Made by a program: the position numbers and the translations under genes. The notes below the pieces were generated by a model. That model was not told where the DNA came from, searched no databases, and saw nothing but the letters and a program-made list of their open reading frames with translations. DNA of 42,739 nt, from NCBI GenBank assembly GCA_012960505.1, contig DUBC01000011.1, positions 99,223 to 141,961 on the forward strand. Direction: 5' to 3'. The DNA is from Verrucomicrobiales bacterium. GTDB taxonomy: Bacteria > Verrucomicrobiota > Verrucomicrobiia > Verrucomicrobiales > DEV007. Within the stretch, counting starts at the first letter, position 1. Every line of letters starts with the position of its first letter. Shown here one piece after another: positions 17,329 through 25,685 of the stretch.

Positions 17329-18747
17329 TCAAGCAATTATCTCATGGATTACTTTGCCATGCACGTCAGTCAATCGGAAGTCACGGCCATCGTAGCGGTA
17401 AGTTAACTTTTCGTGATCCAGTCCTAGCTGGTGAAGGATTGTGGCATGAAGGTCATGCATGTGAATTCTTCCTTCTACGGCATGGTGTCCAAAATCGTCT
17501 GTGTTGCCATGGCTGTGTCCATTTTTGAAACCGCCCCCGGCTAACCAGACAGTGAACCCATCGGAGTTGTGGTCGCGCCCAGTTCCTTTGTCTTGAGCGT
17601 AGGGGGTGCGTCCGAATTCACTTCCCCACCATACTATGGTGTCTTCTAGTAGTCCTCGTTGTTTGAGGTCTTTGAGTAGTCCGGCAACAGGCTTGTCCGT
17701 TGCCCTTGCGTGTTGCATGTGTTTGGGCATGTTTGAATGCTGATCCCACGCAGGATTGTTACTGTTGTCGGTGTAATTGACTTGAATGTATCTAACGCCT
17801 GCTTCGCTCAATTTTCTTGCTCTCAGGCAGTATTGTCCAAAGTCGTCTGTTTCTTTTTGGCCGACACCATACATTTTAAGGGTACTTGGGCTTTCTTTTG
17901 AAAGGTCAAGTATGTCAGGGGCATTGTTTTGCATGCGCCATGCCAGTTCAAATGATTTGATGACAGTCTCTAACTTGTCATCGGCAGGTGACTTTGAAAG
18001 TTGTTCCTGATTGATTTTTTTGAGGAGTTCGAATTGTTCGCGTCGATCTTCCGCGCTTAAATGGCGAGCTCTAATATTTTTAATGGTAGCATCTTTGGCT
18101 GAGATGCCGGCCCTTCCGACGGGGGTTCCTTGGTGGAATGAAGGTAGGAAAGCATTACTGTAATTTCTTGGTCCACCATTCCCCATTGAAGGCCCGATAC
18201 TGATGAAGCCGGGTAAGTTATTGTTTTCTGATCCTAGACCGTAATTTACCCATGACCCCATGGATGGGCGTATCATATTGATACTGCCAGTGTGTAGAAA
18301 AAGCGTACTTGGTCCGTGAGCGATACCGTCTGTGTGCATTCCTTTGAGGAGACAGATATCGTCCACGTGTTGAGCGGTATGAGGGAAAAGTTCGCTAACG
18401 TGTTGTCCTGACTGACCGTATTGTTTAAATTCCCAAAGAGGCTTCATTACCCGGTGCTCGATTATCTTTCGGGTCTTGGCAAGGGTTCGCCCATCATCGA
18501 AGCGCATCATTTTGCCGTCATTCTTGAAGAGGCTTTCCTTGTAATCGTAAGAGTCCACATGACTTACTCCGCCAGCCATAAAAATGAAAATGACGCGCTT
18601 TGCTTTAGGTGGATGATGAAAATGGGGGTTACTGAAGGGAGACTCTGCTTTCGATTGATTTTGGGCCAGAGCTCCGAGTGCTAGTCCGCCAAAACCGCAT
18701 GACAAGGTATTGAGGGCTTGTCTTCGGTTTAAACTATGTGGTTCCAT
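17329..18747 (-). CDS. DUF1501 secreted protein, PSD1-partner type
   Basis: The 472-residue DUF1501 protein has a twin-arginine-like start (HSLNRRQALNTLSCGFGGLA). Family motifs: IFIFMAGGVSHVDSYDYK, LLKGMHTDGIAHGPS, VWWGSEFGRTP, GTGRDHNSDGFTVWLAGGG and the C-terminal LDHEKLTYRYDGRDFRLTD. It is predicted to be periplasmic or extracellular with a sulfatase/phosphatase-like fold; its substrate is unknown. It lies 59 bases downstream of the PSCyt1-DUF1549-DUF1553 gene on the same strand, the common two-gene pair of PVC genomes, and is probably co-transcribed with it. A fragment homologous to its last 28 codons survives at 11298-11381. Confidence 0.94.
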   Translation of the reverse strand: MEPHSLNRRQALNTLSCGFGGLALGALAQNQSKAESPFSNPHFHHPPKAKRVIFIFMAGGVSHVDSYDYKESLFKNDGKMMRFDDGRTLAKTRKIIEHRVMKPLWEFKQYGQSGQHVSELFPHTAQHVDDICLLKGMHTDGIAHGPSTLFLHTGSINMIRPSMGSWVNYGLGSENNNLPGFISIGPSMGNGGPRNYSNAFLPSFHQGTPVGRAGISAKDATIKNIRARHLSAEDRREQFELLKKINQEQLSKSPADDKLETVIKSFELAWRMQNNAPDILDLSKESPSTLKMYGVGQKETDDFGQYCLRARKLSEAGVRYIQVNYTDNSNNPAWDQHSNMPKHMQHARATDKPVAGLLKDLKQRGLLEDTIVWWGSEFGRTPYAQDKGTGRDHNSDGFTVWLAGGGFKNGHSHGNTDDFGHHAVEGRIHMHDLHATILHQLGLDHEKLTYRYDGRDFRLTDVHGKVIHEIIA

Positions 18748-18806
18748 TGGATTGGCTTAAAGAGTTAATAAAGTATAGATGATTTTAATAACTTCATCAA
18801 GTTTTG

Positions 18807-21611
18807 CTAATTAACGTGCCTGAAATCTATGCTAGAGAAGAGTCCATGGAAGACATGAGTCCATGCGGTGAGCGGCTTTTCTTGAGTGCGAAGAAAATTG
18901 TAAATAATTTCTATTTCTCGAGAGCTAGGTTTTCTCCCTAGGCTCGTTTTATAGGCGAATTCTATTTTATCATGATCCTTTTTCAGAGCTGTATTGATAA
19001 GTTTTTTCGCGGCCATCTTAGATTGTTCATGCACGAATGGATTGTTCATTAAGAAAAGTGCCTGCGTTGGAACACTGCTTGTTGTTCTGGTGCCTGTGAC
19101 AAGGTTAGGGTCAGCAAAATCGAAAACCTGCATAATTTCAGGTAATGTGTTTCTTAGAACCGGGTAATATATGCTCCTTCGAAGGGTGTCGAATTTGTAG
19201 CCGTATTCGGTCTTTGTTCCTGGTCTGATCGAAGGTCCACCCTTTGTGGTTTCCAGTTCGCCGCTAATAGAAAGGATTGAATCTCTAATGGCCTCAGCCT
19301 CTAGTCTTCGGCTATTTTGTTTCCACAGGGATTTATTTGCGGGGTCCTTGACGTAATTAGTGGAGTCCGTTCCGGAGCTCAATTGGTAAGTACGTGAAAG
19401 CATTATTCTTTTAATGAGACTCTTCACTGACCATTTTTCTTCAATGAACTCAGAGGCTAAGTGATCAAGTAATTTAGAGTTAGTTGGGGGTTGTCCCATG
19501 TGGCCAAAATTGTCTGTGCTGCTAACAATTCCCTGATGAAATAGGTGTGACCATACTCTATTTACAAAGACGCGAGCAGTTAGCGGATTATCTTTGTTGG
19601 CAATCCAATCTGCTAATTGAAGTCTTCCGCTAGAGCTCTTTTCTATCGTTGGCTTGGGGCCTTGGCTAATTACCTCGATGAATCCTCGCTGAGTCTTCTC
19701 ACCTTTACTGTGAACGTTGCCTCTGATTGCGATATGAATATCATTGGGGCTTTTGTGATCTTCTACGGCAATAACCTTTGCGCTCTGAGGGCTTTTTTTC
19801 TGTAATTCTTTTAATTCATCTTCTAGTTTTTTGATGGTTCCTCTTAATTTAGTTTGATCTTCAGTCGATTGCTGTTTTTCGGTGGGTAACTCATTCTCAT
19901 TTAAGAACTGGATCGCATCTGCAATGACAACGGCAGAAGTTTTTTTGTTAGATATTATAACTGCTTCATGAGTGCCTTCGTTGAATTTGTATGACCCTAA
20001 AGAAATGAATGTGCCGTCAATGGGCGGCGCTTTGGTCTGGTTGATGAATATAGTGTCTTCACCTTCTGCATGTTTTACGGTTATCGGAGTTTTCTTTTCC
20101 CTATTAGTGCCGGGTGTGTAAGAAGCTCGGACTTCATATTTTCCGCTTTCCTTTATATTAACTTTGTAAGTGACGGACTTGGATCCTTTGTCTTTATTTT
20201 CATCATGGATGTAGTTGGAGCTTACGTAGCCATTGTTGGAAGTTGATTTTATCCAGTTGCCTTTTTTTATAGTGTCTGCATTGTCTATGACAATTCCGAC
20301 GAGGCTTTTTATGTTTACGCTCTTTGGAGTTTTCCCATCAAGTTGTGTTTTGAGTTCATTTATAGTTTTCTTTTTGGTCTCTATTGATTCTTTTAATTTA
20401 TCGACGAGTTCTTTTTCTTTTGCAGATAACGGTAGGGATCTCTTGTTCCATGTAGATACATTGCTATGGATGACCGATTTTGTACTCTTTAGAATGCCGG
20501 CCATCCCGTAATAATCGGCGCTACTGATAGGATCAAATTTGTGATCATGGCAACGAGCGCAGCCCAGAGTCAGGCCGAGGAAAGATTTTCCAATCGTATC
20601 AAGTTGCTCATCGATAATATCCATTTCTAAAACTGATTTGTCTTGAAGTTCGTAATTTGTTGGGCCTAGGAGAAGGAATCCGGTAGCGATGAGCCCTTCC
20701 TTCTGTTCTTTATGAGTTACACCTTGGATAAGGTCCCCAGCGATCTGTTCTTTTATGAACTGATTGAATGGCTTGTCTTTATTGAACGAGTTGACGACAT
20801 AGTCTCTGTATCTCCACGCTTGATCGAGGAATGCTGTTCTTCCTCCGCCGGTTGAATCAGCGTAACGGACAACGTCAAGCCAATGCCTTCCCCATCGGAT
20901 GCCGAAGTCGTCACTGGAAAGCAGTTCATCGATGAGGTCAGTGATGGCGGCTTGGCTATTCTTTGAATGTTCTTGTAAGAATTCATCTATCCTTTCAGGT
21001 TCTGGTGGGAGGCCCGTCAGATCGAAGTGGATTCGTCTTAGGAGGGTCTGAGCCTTTGCCGCTCTAATTGGAGAAATTTCATTCTGTTCTTGTTCTGCGA
21101 GAATAAAACGATCGATATTGTTCAATGGCCAATCTGTATCGTTGGTTTGAGGCGGTTCGTGTTTTTTGATTGGCAGGAAAGCCCAAAATTTTCTTGAAGC
21201 TTCAAGGTCAAGTTTTTTTTGTTCGGTGGAAATGGTTTTCGATCCTCTTGGGTCCGGGGCGCCCATGGCGATCCAATGTTCAAGGTCGATGATCTGTTCT
21301 TGAGAGAGTTTTTTCTTGGGAGGCATTTTGAGGTCACTGTTGGTGTGCCTGACTGCCTGTATGAGGAGGCTCTTGCCTACTTGTCCTGGAATGATGGGGG
21401 GTCCAGATTTTCCTCCTTTCAGCCATCCTCCTTTCCAATCTAACCTTAGATCTCCTTTGATTTTATTGTCTTGGCTATGGCATTGATAGCACTCATCAAG
21501 AAGAATGGGTCTGATTTTTTTCTCAAAAAACTCAACGCCAGAATCATCAGCTCTGCCCATGATAGGTAAGCAAAGGAGTGCAATCAAAATCCATTTCAAT
21601 CGGCAATTCAT
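18807..21611 (-). CDS. Secreted PSCyt1-DUF1549-DUF1553 protein with two c-type heme motifs
   Basis: The 934-residue exported protein starts with a signal peptide (ILIALLCLPIMGRA). A planctomycete cytochrome c domain follows, with CYQCH at 41-45. Next is DUF1549 (from about 150; DRFILAEQE, DLTGLPPEPERIDEFL, RWGRHWLDVVRYAD), containing a second CxxCH in GCARCHDHKFDP. A lysine-rich coiled segment and a golvesin/xyloglucanase-type beta-sandwich (about 450-570, SGKYEVRASYTPGTNREKKT) come next. DUF1553 ends the protein (LADWIANKDNPLTARVFVNR, FDFADPNLVTGTRTTSSVPT). Such proteins are thought to act in outer-membrane or periplasmic polysaccharide use with DUF1501 partners, but the chemistry is unproven. 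The DUF1501 gene follows. Confidence 0.93.
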   Translation of the reverse strand: MNCRLKWILIALLCLPIMGRADDSGVEFFEKKIRPILLDECYQCHSQDNKIKGDLRLDWKGGWLKGGKSGPPIIPGQVGKSLLIQAVRHTNSDLKMPPKKKLSQEQIIDLEHWIAMGAPDPRGSKTISTEQKKLDLEASRKFWAFLPIKKHEPPQTNDTDWPLNNIDRFILAEQEQNEISPIRAAKAQTLLRRIHFDLTGLPPEPERIDEFLQEHSKNSQAAITDLIDELLSSDDFGIRWGRHWLDVVRYADSTGGGRTAFLDQAWRYRDYVVNSFNKDKPFNQFIKEQIAGDLIQGVTHKEQKEGLIATGFLLLGPTNYELQDKSVLEMDIIDEQLDTIGKSFLGLTLGCARCHDHKFDPISSADYYGMAGILKSTKSVIHSNVSTWNKRSLPLSAKEKELVDKLKESIETKKKTINELKTQLDGKTPKSVNIKSLVGIVIDNADTIKKGNWIKSTSNNGYVSSNYIHDENKDKGSKSVTYKVNIKESGKYEVRASYTPGTNREKKTPITVKHAEGEDTIFINQTKAPPIDGTFISLGSYKFNEGTHEAVIISNKKTSAVVIADAIQFLNENELPTEKQQSTEDQTKLRGTIKKLEDELKELQKKSPQSAKVIAVEDHKSPNDIHIAIRGNVHSKGEKTQRGFIEVISQGPKPTIEKSSSGRLQLADWIANKDNPLTARVFVNRVWSHLFHQGIVSSTDNFGHMGQPPTNSKLLDHLASEFIEEKWSVKSLIKRIMLSRTYQLSSGTDSTNYVKDPANKSLWKQNSRRLEAEAIRDSILSISGELETTKGGPSIRPGTKTEYGYKFDTLRRSIYYPVLRNTLPEIMQVFDFADPNLVTGTRTTSSVPTQALFLMNNPFVHEQSKMAAKKLINTALKKDHDKIEFAYKTSLGRKPSSREIEIIYNFLRTQEKPLTAWTHVFHGLFSSIDFRHVN

Positions 21612-21786
21612 TACTGTTATTTTATCTTCTATGCTGGCAACGGATAGCTAACGAAGATTATTGAGTTTATCGTTCAGCTATAGAATCTACTTTAATTTCA
21701 AGAGGATAGTTAATCTAACTAATTTTTCTCCGGTTTTCCTTTTTTTATTTAATTCTTAGTATCAGGCTATACAGAACTGACGCCCT

Positions 21787-23151
21787 ATGCAAACTCAAGA
21801 CCCTTACTCTTTAGATGATTCAAAAATACTCGATCCTCCTACTTCTCTTAAGGGGACGATTAAGCATCTAGGGCCTGGTTTTATTTTGTCTGCTTCTATC
21901 GTTGGTTCTGGAGAATTAGTGGCAACTACGCAATTAGGTGCTAGTGCTGGATTTGTTGCAATGTGGGTGATTCTTGTGAGTTGTCTTGTAAAGGTTGCCG
22001 TTCAGTTGGAATTCGGGAAAAGGGCAATCATGACTGGGGAGACAACTTTTGCTTCATTTAACACCTTGCCCGGCAAAGTTGGGAAGGCTCATTGGTCTAT
22101 CTGGACTTGGTTGGCGTTAATGATGGTTAAGTTCCTTCAGGTAGGCGGTATCGTAGGGCTCGTCGCGGTGCTGCTTAATATGGCCATTCCCGGCATACCT
22201 GTTTTATGGTGGTTGATATTCGTTGTCATGGCCGTGGCCTCTATCGTTATATCCGGCTATTACCGTGTTCTGGAACTCATGTCAGTTACCATGATTGGGA
22301 TTTTCACAATTTTCACGATTTTCTCACTCATTGCTTTGCAGTACACAGATTCAGCTATTGCTCTTGGTGATGTTCTCTCAGGGCTTCAATTCAAGATGCC
22401 AGAGGGGGAGGGTATGACCTTACTTGTGATTGGAGCATTCGGGATCACGGGCGTCGGTGGCGATGAGATAATGGCTTATAATTATTGGCTCATTGAGAAG
22501 GGGTATGCTGCTAATACAGGAAAGAATGATGGGACTGAGGACTGGAATCGTAGAGCGGAGGGGTGGATTCGAGTCATGTACATTGATGCTCTTTTTGCGA
22601 TGGCTGTGTATACGATTGTGACTGTGGCTTTTTTCCTTCTAGGATGTGCATTATTGCATGGAGAGGGTGATTTCATTAGAGTAGGAGGCGCAGATTTTTT
22701 AAGAAACCTTTCAGATCTGTACACTTCGACTTTAGGTTCCTGGGCGGCACCATTTTTTTATGTTGGAGCATTCGTGGTTCTGTTTTCTACAGCGTTCTCT
22801 GCTCTCGGTGCCTGGACCAGGCAATTCACTGATGCCTTTGCCAGGATTGGACTTTTAGATTTTGATAATTACAAATCGAGGAGAAAATGCATTACACTTC
22901 TATCAATTGTAATCCCTGTGCTCTGGGGCTCTGTTTATGTATTCTTTGAGAATCCCGTGTGGATGGTCTTGGTCGGCGGTTTCGTGACCTCAATCATTTT
23001 GCTCGTGGTCTTGTACGCCGCAATCATCTTCAAGAAACAAAGAGCTGCCTCATCCATAAAGACAGGAAAATTCTATGAGTTTGCTTTCTGGTCCAGCTCG
23101 GCAATGATTCTCTTTGTTGGAATCTGGGCAGTCTTAAGTAAGTTTCTTTAA
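21787..23151 (+). CDS. Nramp-family (LeuT-fold) transporter lacking the metal-site motifs
   Basis: The 454-residue integral membrane protein has about 11 hydrophobic segments and an overall match to the Nramp family (PF01566), normally proton-coupled Mn2+/Fe2+ importers. The TM1 motif that should contain DPGN reads SIVGSGELVATT (37-48). The TM6 region that should contain MPH reads GVGGDEIMAYNYW. The residues that coordinate the transition metal in true Nramps are therefore missing, so a different substrate is likely. The start is ATG 21787, with an acidic cytoplasmic N-terminus. It stands alone on the plus strand between minus-strand operons and converges with the lipoprotein gene six bases after its stop. 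Confidence 0.85.
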   Translation: MQTQDPYSLDDSKILDPPTSLKGTIKHLGPGFILSASIVGSGELVATTQLGASAGFVAMWVILVSCLVKVAVQLEFGKRAIMTGETTFASFNTLPGKVGKAHWSIWTWLALMMVKFLQVGGIVGLVAVLLNMAIPGIPVLWWLIFVVMAVASIVISGYYRVLELMSVTMIGIFTIFTIFSLIALQYTDSAIALGDVLSGLQFKMPEGEGMTLLVIGAFGITGVGGDEIMAYNYWLIEKGYAANTGKNDGTEDWNRRAEGWIRVMYIDALFAMAVYTIVTVAFFLLGCALLHGEGDFIRVGGADFLRNLSDLYTSTLGSWAAPFFYVGAFVVLFSTAFSALGAWTRQFTDAFARIGLLDFDNYKSRRKCITLLSIVIPVLWGSVYVFFENPVWMVLVGGFVTSIILLVVLYAAIIFKKQRAASSIKTGKFYEFAFWSSSAMILFVGIWAVLSKFL

Positions 23152-23157
23152 GAAATA

Positions 23158-23739
23158 TTACTTTAAGGATTTTCTCAACCCGGGGTCATCAACGGCTCTA
23201 TCGATTGTCTCTTGGAGGGCCTCTGATGCGACGCCTGCTATCTCATCCACTTTTGACCAGTACGTGACGTTTGGAGAGACTTTGGTTTTTGTCGCGTAAA
23301 AATATTGGCTGAAGACTAACCTGCCGGATTTAATGTTATAGACATGAACGCGGATTCTGCATTCTGCATTTTGTGTCGAGTATTGATTGCACTGAAATTC
23401 TAGTATGTCCGCATTGAGAACATATTTTGCACTGTCTTCATTAAGTAGGTTCCTGCTTTGCAGGGCATGAGCGAAGGCAGTCTTTGTGATTTCAGCGATT
23501 GGTCTTTTTGCGTTAATTGATTTGATGGCTATGCCAAACTCATTGCGAATTTTTCCTATCGCAGCTCCCCGTAATTTACGAACATCATTTATTGTTCCAA
23601 TTTTAATGACTGGTGAGCCTTTTTGGATTCTCTGTCCTATGCTTGCTGGGTTATACGTTAGTGAAACGTTATAAGTTTGGCAGGACGTGAAAAGTATTGC
23701 GATGAATCCTATTATGAAAAACCTGCTGTATGAATTCAT
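23158..23739 (-). CDS. YajG-like lipoprotein
   Basis: The 193-residue product has a lipoprotein signal peptide with lipobox LFTSC (C20), so it is expected to be lipid-anchored in the cell envelope. The body resembles YajG-type or ABC-auxiliary lipoproteins: a strand around GSPVIKIGTINDVR, then AEITKTAFAHALQSRNLL (the position of the domain's conserved helix), YVLNADILEFQC, and CRIRVHVYNIKSGRLVFSQ. The match is one of pattern, not high identity. It ends the minus-strand ABC gene group, 92 bases after the permease, which suggests it may be the outer-membrane or periplasmic accessory of that transporter. Confidence 0.7.
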   Translation of the reverse strand: MNSYSRFFIIGFIAILFTSCQTYNVSLTYNPASIGQRIQKGSPVIKIGTINDVRKLRGAAIGKIRNEFGIAIKSINAKRPIAEITKTAFAHALQSRNLLNEDSAKYVLNADILEFQCNQYSTQNAECRIRVHVYNIKSGRLVFSQYFYATKTKVSPNVTYWSKVDEIAGVASEALQETIDRAVDDPGLRKSLK

Positions 23740-23831
23740 GATGACTATTTATTAAACTAATCTTAACTAATTATCACCGGGATTTTTCGATGAATCAAAT
23801 TTTTTGCTATAAAAACAACACTAATGAGTGT

Positions 23832-24968
23832 TTAACGCAGTAATTGCAGGATGTCTGATCCTAGGAAAGTAATCACATAGGCTCCTAACAAGGCAAAAAG
23901 AATAGAGAATATGCATAAGATCATAATCTCGGCCGAAAAAATCATGCAAATAGTGCCGCGGCTGCAGCCCATTAGGAACAGTGCTTTGGTTTCCCTCTTA
24001 CGTGTCTGCAAGGATAAGAGGATGACTGCGGTTAAAAAAAGAACCGCGGCAAGTGTTGTTAGAGCATAAGAGGAGTCGAACAGTCGTTTGAGTCGAATGA
24101 CAACGTCGAGCAGTTCTCCGATCACTTTATTTGGTTCGAGTGGTTGAATTTTCTGATGACGTAAATACTTTGCCTTTAGGATGGTCCCGTCCTTTTTGCT
24201 TTTGGGAAAAGCTATGATCGATGTTATTGGGAGGAGTGCGGGATCAGAATGAAAATGGAATTCATTGATGTTGCTTTCATTTATTTCAATGAATTGTTCT
24301 ATTGAGGCGTTTGCGGTGATTTGCTTCTTAGTTTTGCTCAGTAACTTATCATTCTCTGTCTCCTGATCGATGGATTCGTGTCCATGGCCAAGACCAGAAA
24401 TGACCCATGACGTTCCTATTGAAGTGAAAATTACGTTATCATCAGCGCTATTCGTTTGATTGAGAACTCCAACTACTTTTAATTTGAGTGGATAGCTTGC
24501 GGAAAGATCGTAAAGGTTAACTTGGTCAGTTAGAATGTGGCCTCCTATTTGTACAGCCAATGATTTAGCGCATTCGCTCCCTAGGACGGCTTCTCCCAGC
24601 ATTAAAGGAATTGTCCCTAGCTTTGGGGTAATATTACGAACTGTAAAATAATCGACAGTCGTTCCTATGACTGGGAATTTTCGGGCAGTGAAACCCAGGC
24701 TCACTGGTACCATGATGCCGCGGTTTTCTTCGGAGAGTAATTGAAAGTCAGCCATTGATAATTCGGACGAATGATCACCTCTGAAGAAGAGCGAGTTAAT
24801 TGTTAAGTCGAATCGGTCGCCCCTTGGACCAAATAGAAGAGGAGTGCTCTTTCCTCTTTCGGTGATACTGGTTGAAAAGGTTTCAACCATGATCGCGGTG
24901 GCGAAAGGTAAAAAGAAAGTGAGTGTTAGGGCTGCTATTTGAATTGCAGACTTTGCTTTGTGGAACAC
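23832..24968 (-). CDS. ABC transporter permease, FtsX/MacB/LolC type (5' end uncertain)
   Basis: The 378-residue form (GTG at 24968) has one N-terminal TM, a large extracytoplasmic domain and three C-terminal TMs (about 295-378), the MacB/LolCE topology. The C-terminal LQTRKRETKALFLMGCSRGTI is the expected cytoplasmic loop. The conserved amphipathic N-terminus of this family (AWRNL.RKxRTxLT) lies partly upstream of the GTG. The 14 codons before it are open and read PTIKNIIHIAWKHI, continuing VFHKAKSAIQIAAL. They contain no ATG, GTG or TTG and begin directly after the in-frame TAG of the ATPase gene. The real start is therefore either a rare ATC/ATT codon or reached by readthrough. Such transporters extract lipoproteins or export peptides; the substrate is unknown. 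Confidence 0.82.
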   Translation of the reverse strand: MFHKAKSAIQIAALTLTFFLPFATAIMVETFSTSITERGKSTPLLFGPRGDRFDLTINSLFFRGDHSSELSMADFQLLSEENRGIMVPVSLGFTARKFPVIGTTVDYFTVRNITPKLGTIPLMLGEAVLGSECAKSLAVQIGGHILTDQVNLYDLSASYPLKLKVVGVLNQTNSADDNVIFTSIGTSWVISGLGHGHESIDQETENDKLLSKTKKQITANASIEQFIEINESNINEFHFHSDPALLPITSIIAFPKSKKDGTILKAKYLRHQKIQPLEPNKVIGELLDVVIRLKRLFDSSYALTTLAAVLFLTAVILLSLQTRKRETKALFLMGCSRGTICMIFSAEIMILCIFSILFALLGAYVITFLGSDILQLLR

Positions 24969-25010
24969 AATGTGTTTCCACGCGATATGAATAATATTTT
25001 TGATAGTCGG

Positions 25011-25685
25011 CTAATATGTTTTGGAGAAATCTCCTACGTTAATAGTATTTTCAAAAAGATTTAGTAAGGATTCATCGTGCGTAATCATGATGAGGGTTGC
25101 TCCTTTTTCTGTGGATTGTTTTATTATTTCCTGCATTACAGTTAGTGCTGTTTCGTTGTCGAGATTTCCTGTTGGTTCATCAGCGATAACAATCGAAGGG
25201 TCCGTGACGAGTGCCCTTGCGATTGCTAGTCGTTGGCGCTCTCCTCCCGAGAGTTGTTCTGGATACTGATTGAGCTTATCGGAAATCCCGATTGATTCGG
25301 CAAGTGAATGGGCCCGATCCTTGCATTCATTTGTTATTTCCATTTTCCTGTTAATCATGAACGGGAGGAGGAGGTTATCTTTGACCTGCAGGTAGTTAAG
25401 TAATTCAAATTCTTGAAAAATGAACCCTACGTTAGCGGCTCTGTGTTCGCGTCTTTCGCTTTCAGTTAAGCTGCATAGATTCTTTCCAGAAACTAAGATG
25501 TTACCTTCGGTGGGATTTAATATCCCGGCAATGAGATGCGCGAGAGTTGTTTTTCCGCAACCGCTCTTTCCAATGAGGGCGACTTTGGATTCTTTGTTTA
25601 TTGTTAATTCGGGGACGCTAAGAGAAAAGTTGCTCTTAGGGTAACGAAAATTAAGATTTCTGATCTGAATTAAACTTTCCTTCAT
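25011..25685 (-). CDS. ABC transporter ATPase, LolD/MacB type
   Basis: This 224-residue nucleotide-binding subunit powers the adjacent permease. Motifs: Walker A GKSGCGKTT, Q-loop IFQEFELL, signature LSGGERQRLAIARAL, Walker B SIVIADEPTGNLD and H-loop MITHDE. The EFELL after the Q-loop and DEPTGNLD place it in the MacB/LolD/FtsE group. The ATG at 25685 lies 35 bases inside the end of the upstream membrane-protein gene, indicating translational coupling. Its TAG stop (25011-25013) is in the same frame as the permease, 14 codons before that gene's first standard start codon. Confidence 0.94.
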   Translation of the reverse strand: MKESLIQIRNLNFRYPKSNFSLSVPELTINKESKVALIGKSGCGKTTLAHLIAGILNPTEGNILVSGKNLCSLTESERREHRAANVGFIFQEFELLNYLQVKDNLLLPFMINRKMEITNECKDRAHSLAESIGISDKLNQYPEQLSGGERQRLAIARALVTDPSIVIADEPTGNLDNETALTVMQEIIKQSTEKGATLIMITHDESLLNLFENTINVGDFSKTY

